A stretch of DNA of 25,217 nt from Temnopleurus reevesii (GCA_036244855.1 BQKZ01001528.1:7953-33169), one strand, 5' to 3'. Shown: positions 10,044 to 20,531, counted from the first letter of the stretch. The notes: generated from the letters alone by a model not told the origin. Translations and numbers: made by a program.

Positions 10044-10224
10044 TTGATTCATACCCTAAATCAATAAACAGTTTATGTCGGTGGATGATAAAGCGTTTTT
10101 TGCGGAGAAACAGGTGTGTTTTATTATATTCTTCTCCTCTTGTAAATTGATCTTGAATATCTATTCATTTGAACACTCCCTTGCTATGTGTAATAGAGTT
10201 GAAATGTGGAAAGGAATCCGTACT

Positions 10225-10945
10225 GGTTGGCAGCTCTGTAATAGTCACCTCATAATTCAAACACAAATAATAAAACTTTACTGTATGATAAAGTTTGGTA
10301 AATCAGTATGGTCAGGCATTCACAGTACTGTAGAAGTTGGTGATGGCGAGTACCAATTCACACTCTTATTAATAATCACCTCACCTATTCAAACACAAAT
10401 TCGCACACGCAGTGATCAAGTTTCATAAATCTGGACAAACTATCAATGTACATTCAGATCTGAATCCAACAACAAAATTGTCAGATCACCATACAGTCGG
10501 ATCGCAACATAGAATTGTAGAAATTTGTGATGTGTAATAAAAAAAAAACTTAAGGTAAAAATCATCTAATGCTGTTAATTACATGTATAATCACGTCACA
10601 AGTCACACAAAAATTTGCAAGTGCAATGATAAAGTTTGGCAGACAAAGTATGGTATGGCAATTCCGGTACAAAACCCACAACAAATTGTAAGACAATTGA
10701 AATCCTATTGCACAGAATCACAGTAGTTGGTGATATATCAGATTAAATCTCAGGCAAGAATCATCTCATGCTGTTACTTAAAACCATCTCACTAGTCAAA
10801 CATACATTATCCAATCCAATCATAAAGTTTGATAAACCATACACAAAACACACAACAAAATTATTGGGGAATTATATTCCTACAGCACAGAATTTCCATA
10901 GTTGGTGATATATCGGATTAAACCTCAGGTAATATGATTCTGTAA
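10225..10945. repeat. Tandem array of diverged ~185-bp units
   Basis: Unit landmarks recur in order: CACCTCAC..TCAAACACA, CAATGATAAAGTTTGG, CAAAATTGTCAGA, CTGCACAGAAT, GTTGGTGATATATCGGATTA and AACCTCAGGCAAG. The GGTGAT landmark is at 10339, 10526 (variant TGTGATG), 10739 and 10913, giving spacings of about 187, 213 and 174. Units have diverged strongly, so this is an old minisatellite. The same unit is found once in C4, once in C9 and twice in C10. The 117-codon frame 10075-10428 overlaps this array and is not a gene. Confidence 0.75.
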
Positions 10946-11588
10946 ATTAGAGGAGGAAATACAAGCCCATTTGCTGCAGACGGAGAGTTTTCTTTCAAGC
11001 AACTTGCTTATTACTTTTTTGCTATTAAAAAAATACCAACACAACTGATTATTTCTGAATTCCTCATCATATCATAAACTGGACTAAAAATCAACAGGAT
11101 TAATATCGGAGTATATGACTCCCTGAACTTAAAATAATGGTTTCACTATGTATGCTGTGAACCAAAGCTAGAATGAATCTGTCTACGAAGAATATTGAAA
11201 ATTGACTACATTGGTAAATCTTTTTATTAAAATGGATTCATTCATCTGTAATAGCTGCTACATGTACCTGATTTATTAATTATCTAGATTATTGATAAAT
11301 ATTCAGAGATTCTAATGAGGTTTGATGAGAATAAAATATTCACATATCATAAACACTGAAATAGCAGGATTCCAGGTTTACACTGTATGTAATATTCAAG
11401 ATAGATATAAAGAGAGATATATCTTAGTTTTACAATTATAATAAATAGGCATTTTAATACATGCAACAGCGTTTCATTGTATTTGCCACATTAATATGAG
11501 TGGTAAATGTAGCAACAAGCTAAAATGAAATATACTTTTTTTCCTACATGATGAATAGATTTGAATCTAAAGCAGTACTATAGTGTTG
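10411..11588. repeat. Block V, copy A (parallel to 22127-23215)
   Basis: From ATCAAGTTTCATAAATCTGG to AGCAGTACTATAGTGTTG this is collinear with C10 at about 85% identity by eye. The GGGTGTTTCATC MITE at 22743-22895 is missing here, and the parallel position, near 11270, reads straight through. No coding sequence. C7 ends at the N at 11589 and the next base belongs to block W. Confidence 0.8.
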
Positions 11589-11589
11589 N

Positions 11590-12259
11590 TTTCTGCTTTG
11601 TATAAAAGGATTTATTTTTCTCAATAATAATTTCAACTTGTGACTCTGTCCTGTACAAACGTCAAATATCTTTGCACAATATCCAAACTCTCATGAGCTA
11701 AACACACAAACTCTCTTTAACACACATCCCTCCCCCTCTCAACATACAATACAATACATAAAAAATAGTTAATTCAAAATTCATCTCGCATATAAAATGG
11801 TGGCAAAATACAATACTTAATGCATTTAACTAGTTGATTTAACTTCTCGTTGCTTTAACTTCATATTGGAAATATTTTGTGGTTCAAAAACACTTCAAAA
11901 GAAGATGAGAAAATATCAGATTATTCCAATAAATCGTCCAGATGAATAAATTCATGAAGAGTAAATGCAACATGAATAAAGTTGCTATTAATTTTTGACG
12001 GTGATTTCATAATATTCTCATCTCTCTCAGCTCAGAGGTCCATTGGATAAAACTTGAATTTGTGACAACTTTGAAACTAATTGTGGCTACAGTTAAAAAC
12101 AGCCAATTTCCTAATATCAAGGATTCTGCATAACTTTACCATAAATGATAAAGTTGACATAAATTAAGTTTCATGCAACAGGATCCTGGTCTTATTACAT
12201 TAAGTCGGTGGTAAACACAATAAAACCGTAGACAAACAAAGGGAAAATAACCAATTGAA
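11590..12259. repeat. Block W, copy 2 (start of C8)
   Basis: Counterpart of 7763-8431, about 2% different (for example CAGATGAATAAATTCATGAAG against CAGATAAATAGATTCATAAAG). After CCAATTGAA at 12259 this copy continues into unique sequence, whereas copy 1 is cut by an N. This is the version of the locus with context on its right side. Confidence 0.93.
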
Positions 12260-12360
12260 ATTCAAGCTTTCACAATGATTGAACCAGACAAAAGAAAATT
12301 TCTTCCCCATTATTCCACACATAGTTTACGACCACATGTTGCACTTGCTTGCGAAATAAC

Positions 12361-12713
12361 AAAGATGCCAACCGTTTCGAAATACTGTATAATCTGAAAT
12401 TTTCGCGGTGGCTTTATTTTTGTGAATTTTTGCAGCCTTGGCCTTGCGAAAATGTCCACTCTGTATGATGTACATTCATACATGTCCAAACAAAGCGAGA
12501 AAATAACAGCCCGCCGATGTGCTGAAATAGTAGGAAATCGTTAGGATATCTGTGTGCTAAAATATTGACTTACACAGCATGCATGAGGTCTAAATGTGAA
12601 TGACGCAACAGCTGAACAAATATGAGAGAAACACGACAACAATGACCATATTCTCAGGCTTGATTTCACAAGAAAATATATCTCATAAATATTCTGAAAT
12701 GGCTGGTATCTCT
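12361..12713. mobile_element. R5-type TIR element with R4 nested inside
   Basis: The left end AAAGATGCCAACCGTTTCGA and the reverse complement of the right end, AGAGATACCAGCCATTTCAG, are clearly related to each other and to the ends of the 103-515 element. Between them lies a copy of dispersed repeat R4 at 12382-12580. GAAATAA stands near both sides (just left of 12360 and near 12722) and could be a degenerate target duplication, though it is not symmetrically placed. Non-coding. Confidence 0.5.
12382..12580 (+). repeat. Dispersed repeat R4, copy in C8
   Basis: ATACTGTATAATCTGAAATT, then TTTCGCGGTGGCTTTATTTT, then CTTGCGAAAATGTCCACTCT. It matches the minus strand of 5475-5687 and 20325-20531. 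It is more diverged than those two are from each other, as expected if those two are allelic or paralogous and this is an independent insertion. Confidence 0.65.
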
Positions 12714-13550
12714 GAAGAGCAGAAATAATGCTATCTTTTGTATCCTACAGTCATTGCAAAGGAATGGTTCATGTTGAACAGTCTCTATGATCTTCGTTTC
12801 TATCGTGAACAATTTTGACAAACATTATCAGAATGGTTCACATATAAAAAATACATTCTGAATTAGATACACTAATTTGATGGTAATTGCAGACGGTAAC
12901 AAGAATCAATCAATTACCGTTAACAAATGAATGCTTCTTTACCCCACAATTGAGTTAAGAGGCATTCCCGTCACATATATAAATTACAGGCGATAGTTCT
13001 AATTTCCGAATCGAAGGACTAAAATTTATTCTAACGTTTTGAACAGAATATATTCTCAAATGTTCCCTTCCTATGAAGACAAACATGATGCAAAACTTGG
13101 CTTAAATCATCCACAGAATTATGCAAACAGTAAATCTAGGCCATAAGAAAACACCATGCATTAATCAATATCATATAGCCTCGCATTTATTGTAGAAAAT
13201 GTTTCGCCAATGTGACAAGTTTTGACAGCATTATGTGGATGAGCTGAATATTCATAGAAATGAGATAACTACAAAATTTTGACACAACATCATCAAAGCC
13301 AAACAAATCTCACTCACTTTCAATAAATTAACACTCGCGCAAATCGGCATAGCAACAATATAATATTTTGCATCAAGCAAAAGTAGGTGCTCAAAATTTC
13401 AAGGAAATATACAGGTATACTCCGACAAATATGCAACTATATATCAGTACTCCAAATCATGAACTATATGCATAACTCGCAATGACTCAATAATATTCTG
13501 CAATATGACCAAATTATTTACATATACAGGCTACTCATAAAGCAGAAGGC
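12714..13550. other. Unique-looking AT-rich non-coding DNA
   Basis: No repeats of the window families, no reading frame of note and no RNA-like fold that I could support. It could be intron or intergenic DNA. Confidence 0.5.
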
Positions 13551-13744
13551 AGAGATGCCAATAGTTCCAAAATAAGGACAGAAATTTAGAAAATAATTAT
13601 GAAATGACTGTAACAATCATTTTCTCTTATGAGAAAGTGCGATAACAATAACATTTGCTTCCTTTCCCGAGAAAACTATTGGTTCAGCTGTTTGGTGATG
13701 ACCATTAAATTTCTATCCTTATCGGAATGGTTGCCATCTCTGAT
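13551..13744. mobile_element. R5-type TIR element (~194 bp)
   Basis: The left end AGAGATGCCAATAGTTCCAA and the reverse complement of the right end (CAGAGATGGCAACCATTCCG) are inverted relatives. GAAGGC stands directly outside the left end (13545-13550) and the right end (13745-13750), a plausible 6-base or degenerate 8-base target duplication. The interior is non-coding and includes TTTTCTCTTATGAGAAAG, a small palindrome. Third member of the family at 103-515 and 12361-12713. Confidence 0.6.
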
Positions 13745-13750
13745 GAAGGC

Positions 13751-15227
13751 AATGTGAAAATATAATAGAAGACAAAAAATATTAATGCTGTCCAAATAGT
13801 TGCTCAATCTTTGCATAAATATATATACTTTGGAAAATCAGCGATAAATGTCAGTGTTGCAGTCAAAGCCTCAGAGTTCCGAGGCTGAAATCCACAAGAA
13901 AGCCTGCTCCCATTTGTTTCACACCATGAGTAGGTCTTGAGGAAAGGTTACAGAGTCGGGCTAAACTTTAACACTAAAGAATGAGCTCATGGCAAAAAGT
14001 ATGCACCAATATTTTCAAGAACTACAGGTAAATGTGACTCTGCCTCAGTCAAATCTCTTGGGAACAAAAAAAAAAAGACATATTCCCTAAAATTACTCAA
14101 ATAACTCAAGCGATTATTCAACTTGAATAGGCTGAGTTGCCTGTACAAGTTGGTAAAATGCAATTATTTCATCATATAGGGGATAAATACATGTTTTTCT
14201 TCCAGTGGTGTTCAAAATTGATCAAAGTAATGAACATACATGTATGCATTTCTAAAGAGAATAGCTTATTGCCCACTCCATATACAATATGGAAATGCCA
14301 TGTTAAAAAAAATATTCAAAAAAAAAAAAAAAAAAAAAAAAACTGCCATTGTGGGCAGCATGTTGAATCTGAGTTAACCACTTTTTACACTTAAGAATAC
14401 AATGTTGTGCATTACTTTTGGGGCATTGTCATAATTCTACAGTCTGAGTTGCTTTACATGAATGATGTGAAACTACGTTCTATACCACTGGCTCGAAAGA
14501 TGCTGTGTATGCACATTGGCAGCTTTCCATAAGTATTTGGTCAAAAATAACGTGCTTGATGACAATGCAAAGAGAGTGGACTCTTCAAACTCTATAGATT
14601 ATTCAGCAAGTACATACATTTGTATTTGATACAAGATCAAATATTTCAAAAGAACAAGAATGCAATCTTATTCAAAACAAATATACTATTAATACATGTA
14701 TGTGTACATGTACATGTTGCAAAATGTTATTGACTGATAGTCACAACTATTAATCAAGATCTTTGTCGCATGTACACACAAGTACACACAGACAAGAGGC
14801 CTGTAACAAAAGAGATATGATTACTTGGAAATTAATTGTATCTCTATGGTACAGATTTTGCCATAGATTTGCTATTCATATATATCGTAATTTTCATTGT
14901 ATCTTTTATGTTACAAGCCCCAGGTTTGCGCATATATACTGCTTGGCCATTTAATTAAAACTATTCACAGCTTTCTTTGATATATCCCTTTGCTTTCTCA
15001 CACAAGAGTGTGGCATATCTTACATGTGCAGATAAAAGGCAGTCAGTAATTGAGCATTATCTCAGAAATATACTAGTATTCAAGGTTTCATGATTATAAG
15101 AATAAAACCATTTTAACATCAGTGGAAGATATCCTTTGCAAGGGGAGGTGCTCTTCAGGCAAAAAATTATACAATAAAAAATATATATACTGTACTTGCC
15201 GTAGGCCTTATTGGGGCATGAAATATT
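13751..15227. other. Non-coding DNA with a poly-A run
   Basis: There is an A25 run at 14318-14342, with reading frame 14137-14394 crossing it as Lys. ACATGTA-rich microsatellite-like sequence lies at 14690-14716. No poly-A signal or upstream retroelement body is recognisable beside the A run, so I do not call a retroposon. No gene. Confidence 0.5.
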
Positions 15228-15985
15228 GGTCATCTTGGTTTTACCAGAGAGTGGTCATCACGGCACATAGATGCTGCTCTCTGTCATAAGATCATCTTGG
15301 TCCTATCGTACAATGGTCATTAGGTACGAGACAGTGGTCAACTTGGGGCTTAAGCCCCGTTCACATAGGACCCCGGAAGCAACACGATTCACTCCGACTC
15401 GTTGTTCTGAGGCAGTTAACTGTGAATTAACAAAGAGTCGGGGTAAATCGTGTTGCTTCCGGGGTCCTATGTGAAGGGGGTTTTAGACAGCGGTTATATT
15501 GGAGCAGTGGACTAAGGCCCTCCAGACAGTGCAACCGAACAGCGGTCATTAAACTTGAAATCTGGGTTATCTTGGTTGAAACACGTTTGCACAGATCACC
15601 AGATCCCAAAACATAAAGCTTTCTAATCGATTGTATGATTGATATCTATCGATATCTATGGGAAATTATGGACTAAAGATTACGATTTATTGCAAACTTG
15701 TTTTTCTAAAGTATGGAATCTTGGTCACTTTGGCCGTAGGGGAAAGGATCCACAGGCCTTTTCTCAAAGTCTTGGTCATCTCTGTGCTATAAGTGAGCGG
15801 TGGACAGCAGGTTCCCAAGACGTTGGGAACACCATCTTAGTAATATTGGAGCGGCATTCAGGTGCCAATACACAATGCTATAGAATAACGGTGAGCAGGT
15901 GACTGTAAGGTGCTAAAAGACGGTAGTCATGAGGTCCTCCGATGGTGCTACCGAACAGCCGTCATCAAGCCTTTCTTAAGCATGA
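15228..15985 (+). repeat. Degenerate GGTCAT/GGTGCTA minisatellite
   Basis: Short words recur irregularly every 30-60 bases: GTGGTCATC, ATGGTCATTAGG, GTGGTCAACTTGG, GCGGTCATTAA, TTGGTCACTTTGG, TTGGTCATCTCTG, GGTAGTCATGAGG, GCCGTCATCAAG, together with GTGCTATAA/GTGCTACCGAAC words. The pattern suggests an old minisatellite. A foldback MITE is inserted at 15351-15485. Reading frames 15639-15902 and others here are incidental. The segment 15769-15851 is the source of the chimeric copy at 17824-17906. Confidence 0.6.
15351..15485. mobile_element. Foldback MITE, copy 2
   Basis: Same 135-bp design as 853-987: arms of about 50 bp with GGACCCCGGAAGCAACACGA on one side and its complement on the other, and the same loop with CAGTTAACTG. 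The arms here carry a few mismatches (CACTCCGACTC against GAGTCGGGGTAAA, and GTTCACATAG against CTATGTGAAGG), unlike the perfect copy 1. Confidence 0.8.
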
Positions 15986-16204
15986 TAGCCTCAAAATCCT
16001 GGTCTTCTTGCTGCTCTCTGCAAAGAAAATGAGGAATAAAGAGAAAACAATTCTTGAGAACATCATGCAACTGAACTTGCTTTTTATCAATACAGCGTGC
16101 CTCAAGCTTGTGATTTGTAAAACTTTTCTTAATTACGCACGACTGGTGATGCATTACTGCGCTCATGACGAGCCCCATGTCATTGAAAAAGCACCTTAGA
16201 AAGG

Positions 16205-16250
16205 GTCACCAGTTGTACATATAGTCATGTATAACTTTTCGAATGGCAAC
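16205..16250. mobile_element. Fragment resembling the right part of MITE-1
   Basis: GTCACCAGTTGTACATATAG followed by TCATG and TTTTCGAATG matches GTCACCAGTTGTATGTAGAG...TTTCTACGAAC at 16573-16613. The left part of the element is not clearly preserved; upstream sequence from 16138 (CACGACTGGTGATGC) may belong to it. Degenerate. Confidence 0.4.
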
Positions 16251-16353
16251 CCAGTTCTTGTACTTTAAACATAATAATAGCCAGAGTGATGAAACTCTGA
16301 TTTATTGCATTTTATGAGGTGGAATATAAATATATTCACCAATTATTTTGAAA

Positions 16354-16378
16354 ATATCAGCCCATAATTGGCTGATAT
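16354..16378. other. Small perfect hairpin
   Basis: ATATCAGCC and GGCTGATAT are exact reverse complements with a 7-base loop. It lies between two MITE-1-like right ends and may be part of the interior of a degraded element. No T tract or gene suggests a terminator. Confidence 0.4.
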
Positions 16379-16468
16379 AAAAAAGAACAACTGGTGCCTC
16401 TTTCAACAACAGTTGTTACTTTGCCACTGATCACACAAAGCCAATACCAATTCATGCATCTGGTGCTT

Positions 16469-16634
16469 GTTTCATATCTAAAGCTGTTCGTAAAGGTATC
16501 CACAACTTTGTGCATGATTGGTGACCCTTTCTCAGGTGCCAACGCAGCCATAGGAGTTATCATTGATGAAAGTGTCACCAGTTGTATGTAGAGTCATTAG
16601 TATTTCTACGAACAGCTTTATGAAACACAACCCC
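16469..16634. mobile_element. MITE-1-type element in C8
   Basis: The left end GTTTCATATCTAAAGCTGTTC, with GTA after it, pairs with the right end TACGAACAGCTTTATGAAAC. It carries internal GTCACCAGTTGTATG like MITE-1 at 2058-2219. Antisense and sense short frames over it are incidental. Confidence 0.65.
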
Positions 16635-17785
16635 AAAGTACATAACGAGGCATAAAGATTTTGAGTACTCTGAAGACTTTGACAGTGACTTTGACATCAC
16701 TCTAACTCATGACTACATGTAGATAGTTATTTAACTTTTCCAGTGTCATTCTCCTACGATTTCACAGTGCTAAGCTTTCGTTAAATAATCATACATCCAA
16801 ACTCCATTATCAATATTCATTTACACAATAAAGCACAAATGCTAGGATTCCTTTAAATTCAACCAACCTTTTTTAGTATGAAAGTAGAAGGCACAGTGTG
16901 TGAGTAATGGATTAGTGAGGGTATCACGTTCAATCGCTAGCAGTTACTTGATGGTTAAAGATGAAAGCAGGGTGAGGGGGGGGGGGGTGGAATTGGTGAG
17001 GGGGAGCATGAGAGGGGGAGCACGGGGAGGGCGAACATGGGGCATATTGGAGAAGGGAGCAGTACATGCACATACATTGTTTGAGTAATGGACTAGTGAG
17101 GGTTCACACTAAATCGCTAGCAGTTACTTGATGGCTTTAGATGAAAGCAGGGTGGGGGAGTATTGGTGAAGGGGAGCATGAATGAGAGTGGGGAGGAACA
17201 TGAGGGAGGGGGCCGGGAGGGGGGAACATGGGGAGGGGGAAGCAATGGGAATATTGGAGAAGGGAGCCATACATACATTATTCGAATTATGCATTAGTGA
17301 GGGATCACACTTAATCGCTAGCAGTTGTTTGATGGCTCCAGATGAAAGCAGGGGGGGGGGGGGGGGGGGAAAAAAGGGGGGGGGGGGGGGGAGCATGAAA
17401 ATGGGAGCGGATGGGAGAGGGGGAGCAATGGGTACATTGGAGAAGGGTGCAGTACATAATTGTGTGAGTAATAGGCTAGTGAAGGAGCACACTCATTGGT
17501 GTCACTCGAGATGAACGCAGGTATGGGAGTATTGGGGGTGGAGGGGGTAGCATGAGGGAGGGGTAGCATGGGAAAGGGGCAGCATGGGGGAAGGGAGCAA
17601 TGGGTACATTGGAGAAGGGTGCAGTACATAATTGTGTGAGTAATAGGCTAGTGAAGGAGCACACTCAATGGTGTCGCTCGAGATGAACTCAGGTATGGGA
17701 GTATTGGGGAGTGGAGGGGGTAGCATGAGGAAGGGGTAGCATGGGAGAGGGGTAGCATGGGGGAAGGGGGAGCAAGGGGGAAGGG

Positions 17786-17823
17786 CTGTCTCTTATACAC
17801 ATCTAGATGTGTATAAGAGACAG
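17786..17823. other. Nextera mate-pair junction adapter (assembly contaminant)
   Basis: CTGTCTCTTATACACATCT followed immediately by its reverse complement AGATGTGTATAAGAGACAG. Each half is the 19-bp Tn5 mosaic end used in Illumina Nextera kits, and the head-to-head 38-bp form is the circularisation junction of mate-pair libraries. It has no Tn5 or IS50 body around it. It is technical, not genomic. Confidence 0.97.
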
Positions 17824-17906
17824 GTCTTGGTCATCTCTGTGCTATAAGTGAGCGGTGGACAGCAGGTTCCCAAGACGTTGGGAACACCATCTTAGTAATA
17901 TTGGAG
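17824..17906 (+). other. Chimeric 83-bp copy of 15769-15851
   Basis: Identical over 83 of 83 bases, beginning GTCTTGGTCATCTCTGTGCT and stopping at TTGGAG before the N at 17907. It follows the adapter directly and is in the same orientation as the source. That is the expected read through a circularised fragment with ends at 15769 and 17785. It should be removed from the genome sequence. Confidence 0.95.
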
Positions 17907-18206
17907 NGGGGGGGGGGGGGGGGGGGAGCAATGGAAATTTGGCGAAGTTGTGGAAGGGAGCAGTACATACAGTAGATTCTTTGATTATGCATTAGTGAGG
18001 GATGACACTTAATCGCTAGCAGTTACTTGATGGCTGCAGATGAAAGTAGGGCTAAGGAGTATTGGTGAAGGGGAGCATGGGGGAGGGGGAAGCATTGTAT
18101 TGTGTTACTCGATATCTGTAAGGAGAAGGGAATAGTGGGGAGCGTGCAGAAGCATTGGGATAAATGAGGCACAGGGACATTAGGAATGGGGATTGACACC
18201 CAGGAC

Positions 18207-18343
18207 GTGTTTCACCAAGTGAAAAAAAAAACCCGTAAGAATGACTGGTATCAGTTCTTGTGCTGAATATGCATGATATCAATCATTACGAATGAGAACA
18301 GAGTCCAGTTAGTCTTAAAGTCTTTCTTCTATTGGTGAAACAC
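18207..18343. mobile_element. MITE-2 (GTGTTTCACC type), copy 1
   Basis: GTGTTTCACCAAGTGAAAAA at the left and ATTGGTGAAACAC at the right form the terminal inverted repeat. The interior has GACTGGTATCAGTTCTTG, shared with the element at 24188-24348. About 137 bp, no reading frame of its own. Confidence 0.7.
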
Positions 18344-18393
18344 CCCACGGGTCTTTTTACGAAGCCACAAAAGCGATGCATGCATACATTATA

Positions 18394-18697
18394 GCCCGTA
18401 TTCCGATAGTGAGGTTTAAGTTAACCCTGGTCTAAATCTGTGGTTTAAGTATGGAGAGCCAAAAGAGGCTTGAATAGTCGATGTTTAATTTACCAGCACA
18501 TTTGGCGCTCATATTATTTAAAACTGTCTCGGAATAAAAACTTCAATAGTTTGCTACATTATTAGAGTATGGGAAAAGAGAGCAGTTAACATATAAATAA
18601 TTCATTGTAAATAAAATGTTGGCACTTATGGCTATCCATACTTAAACCACAGATTTAGACCAGGGTTAACTTAAACCTCGCTATCGGAATACGGGCC
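18394..18697. mobile_element. 304-bp MITE-3 with ~67-bp TIRs
   Basis: The left arm GCCCGTATTCCGATAGTGAG and on through TTTAAGTATGGAGAGCC is repeated in inverted form at 18631-18697, with about 2-3 mismatches in 67. The interior of roughly 170 bp is AT-rich. TAT (or TA) is present on both sides. The right end coincides exactly with the beginning of block Y copy B. A partial relative is at 21999-22124. Confidence 0.85.
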
Positions 18698-20102
18698 TAT
18701 GAGTTTTGCAGAAAAGCATAAAAACAACATAATGTACAAAGAGATAATGAGGTGCGGAGTGGAAGTAAAGCTGCTGCTGGAGTCAGAATTTTGTAAATGT
18801 TCTTGTGAAAAGAATATGCTGGTATAAAGTAAGAGTCGTGAAGAAAAAGACAACAGAAAACACAAAATGTAGCTAATATTGGTGCCTTCAGCTTAAATCC
18901 CTAAATTTTGTATTTTGTTCCTTTTTTTTACACTGAAGCCGAATATGTGTGAGCATTGTGTTTTGTAGACTTGAATTTTATTTTCACGATATTTTGCTTT
19001 TATTTATAGAATTTTTCAGAAAAAAAATAATTTCTCAACATAACGGAGTTAAGAAATAGACTTCATATAATTCATCCATAAGCAAGGAAGACGTTTTCCA
19101 TTGCAATTCTTCAAATAAGAAAATAGATCCACACAAACACTGCAAATTGCAGAATTCTCTTTGTCCACGAGACATAAAGTTTGCATACAAAATAAGGTGA
19201 TCTCTTGAATACCAAAATGTCTCAAGGTTTGATACAACCTTCTGAGATGCCCTGTGTTAACTAGTATTTGGGGATGTTGGGGTGGAAGAACTTGTGAACC
19301 AATCAGTGTCCTCGCTTTTGATTTAGACACAAACAATTAAAGCATATTTCATAACCCCAACACGAACATGAAGATTTAGATTGTGACATAAGCATGAAGG
19401 ACAAATTTGACATTTTAACATTTTTACACGGATATCAAATAGAAGAACATTTACACAATACAAAGAAATACACACATTTTCATCAATACAGTTTGGCAGG
19501 AATAAAGTGGTATACATGTACATGTAGAAGCAAACATTATTTAATAAGAATAGATGAACAGAGAAATGTGTTTCAAACAAATAGTTATCAGAAACAAGTA
19601 TGATAATAAAAATGATACAAGCATAAAGTAGGATTATTTGTAGACACGCATAATGCAAGTATAGTGTCGAAGAGTAATATTTTGATTTGAAAAAATGCAG
19701 ATTAGATCGGAGGCAATTTGGATATAAGATTTCAATAAATATAAAAATTAGTAACAAAATGCTTGGATTACATGCATTCATTCATATGCAGTAATATTTT
19801 GTTATTGTTACGGTTAATAATAAAGTGGTTAATGGTTGTAGGATAAAATGTAAGATTTTATTTAATTTTTTTTTCAATTTTATTCAAATTATATGGCATT
19901 CACAAGCAAAATAAAATCAATGAAAATCGATTAAGTAGAAAAAGTAAAGAGCAAGGAAAAATAAATTTAATTTGATATAATTGCTTGACAAAAAGATGGT
20001 GAGGAAAGAAATGAAAGAACGCAGATTTGAAGCAGTTGATATATTGAAACATTTGGAGCGTGAAAGTGATACAAATTTTATATGAAGGCATTTTAGGGAC
20101 AA
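18698..20102. repeat. Block Y, near-identical part, copy B
   Basis: Counterpart of 3849-5253 with one visible substitution and no indel over 1405 bases. Here the left flank is a complete MITE and not an N, so this copy has genuine context. No gene. Minus frames 19049-19336 and 19323-19781 duplicate those in copy A and have no domain support. Confidence 0.92.
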
Positions 20103-20324
20103 ATTTTAGGAAAAAACAATGATTCAGGGAGGACAAAATGAAAGGAGATAAAGAGACAGAAGAAAGATCGGTTAGAATTACAATATTACACATTTATGAC
20201 AACAGTAAAACATTTACAGGGAATTCCATGGCTCTGTCATGTCTATAACTCTATTAAACAGAGAGTGCATGTCTTGATAGAATTCTTTGTAATTTTAATA
20301 TGTACATATGTATGCCACAGATAT

Positions 20325-20531
20325 TATCTTCTTTATAAGCAAATATTTTAGCATACAGATATTTTCGCAATTTTAGACCAGTTTGATGCATTGGCGTGCC
20401 GGTATTTTTACATTTTTGACAGTGTCTGTGCACAAATGAATCTAGGCAATATATAGAGTGGAAATTTTTGCAAGGCCCAAACCGCGAAATTAGCGAAAAT
20501 AAAACCACTGCAAAAATTTCAGCTCATACAT
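20325..20531 (-). repeat. Dispersed repeat R4, copy in C9
   Basis: Minus-strand match of 12382-12580, with TGAGCTGAAATTTTTGCAGT and the TTCGCTAATTTCGCGG segment. Collinear counterpart of 5475-5687. Confidence 0.65.

Larger units (their letters stand above)
16902..18130 (+). repeat. G-rich ~180-bp satellite array
   Basis: Units begin GAGTAATGG(A/G)TTAGTGAGGG and end in ATTGGAGAAGGGAGCAGTACATA, with starts near 16902, 17083, 17284, 17466, 17638 and 17983 (spacings 181, 201, 182, 172). Each contains a variable block of GGGGGAGCATG / GGGGTAGCATGGG sub-repeats, and the third has G19 and G16 runs. Two subtypes are visible: one with AATCGCTAGCAGTTACTTGATGG (units 1-3 and the last) and one with GGTGTCACTCGAGATGAACGC (units 4 and 5). 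Proline-rich minus-strand frames (17124-17492, 17318-17629 and others) are translations of the array. The array is interrupted by an adapter chimera at 17786-17906. Confidence 0.88.

Noticed and set aside
10075..10428. 117-codon plus-strand frame
   Set aside because: It overlaps the ~185-bp repeat array and is not kept in the parallel contig C10.
10225..10945. CRISPR array
   Set aside because: The repeats are ~185 bp, strongly diverged and without short unique spacers, and the DNA is eukaryotic.
14318..14342. Processed pseudogene or retroposon poly-A tail
   Set aside because: No upstream body, no polyadenylation signal at the right distance and no flanking duplication could be recognised.
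17124..17726. Proline-rich minus-strand frames resembling a low-complexity secreted protein
   Set aside because: They are translations of the G-rich satellite in overlapping frames, all of which stay partly open.
17786..17823. A natural Tn5/IS50 insertion
   Set aside because: Only the two 19-bp mosaic ends are present, head to head with nothing between, next to a displaced copy of nearby sequence. That is a library junction and not a transposon.
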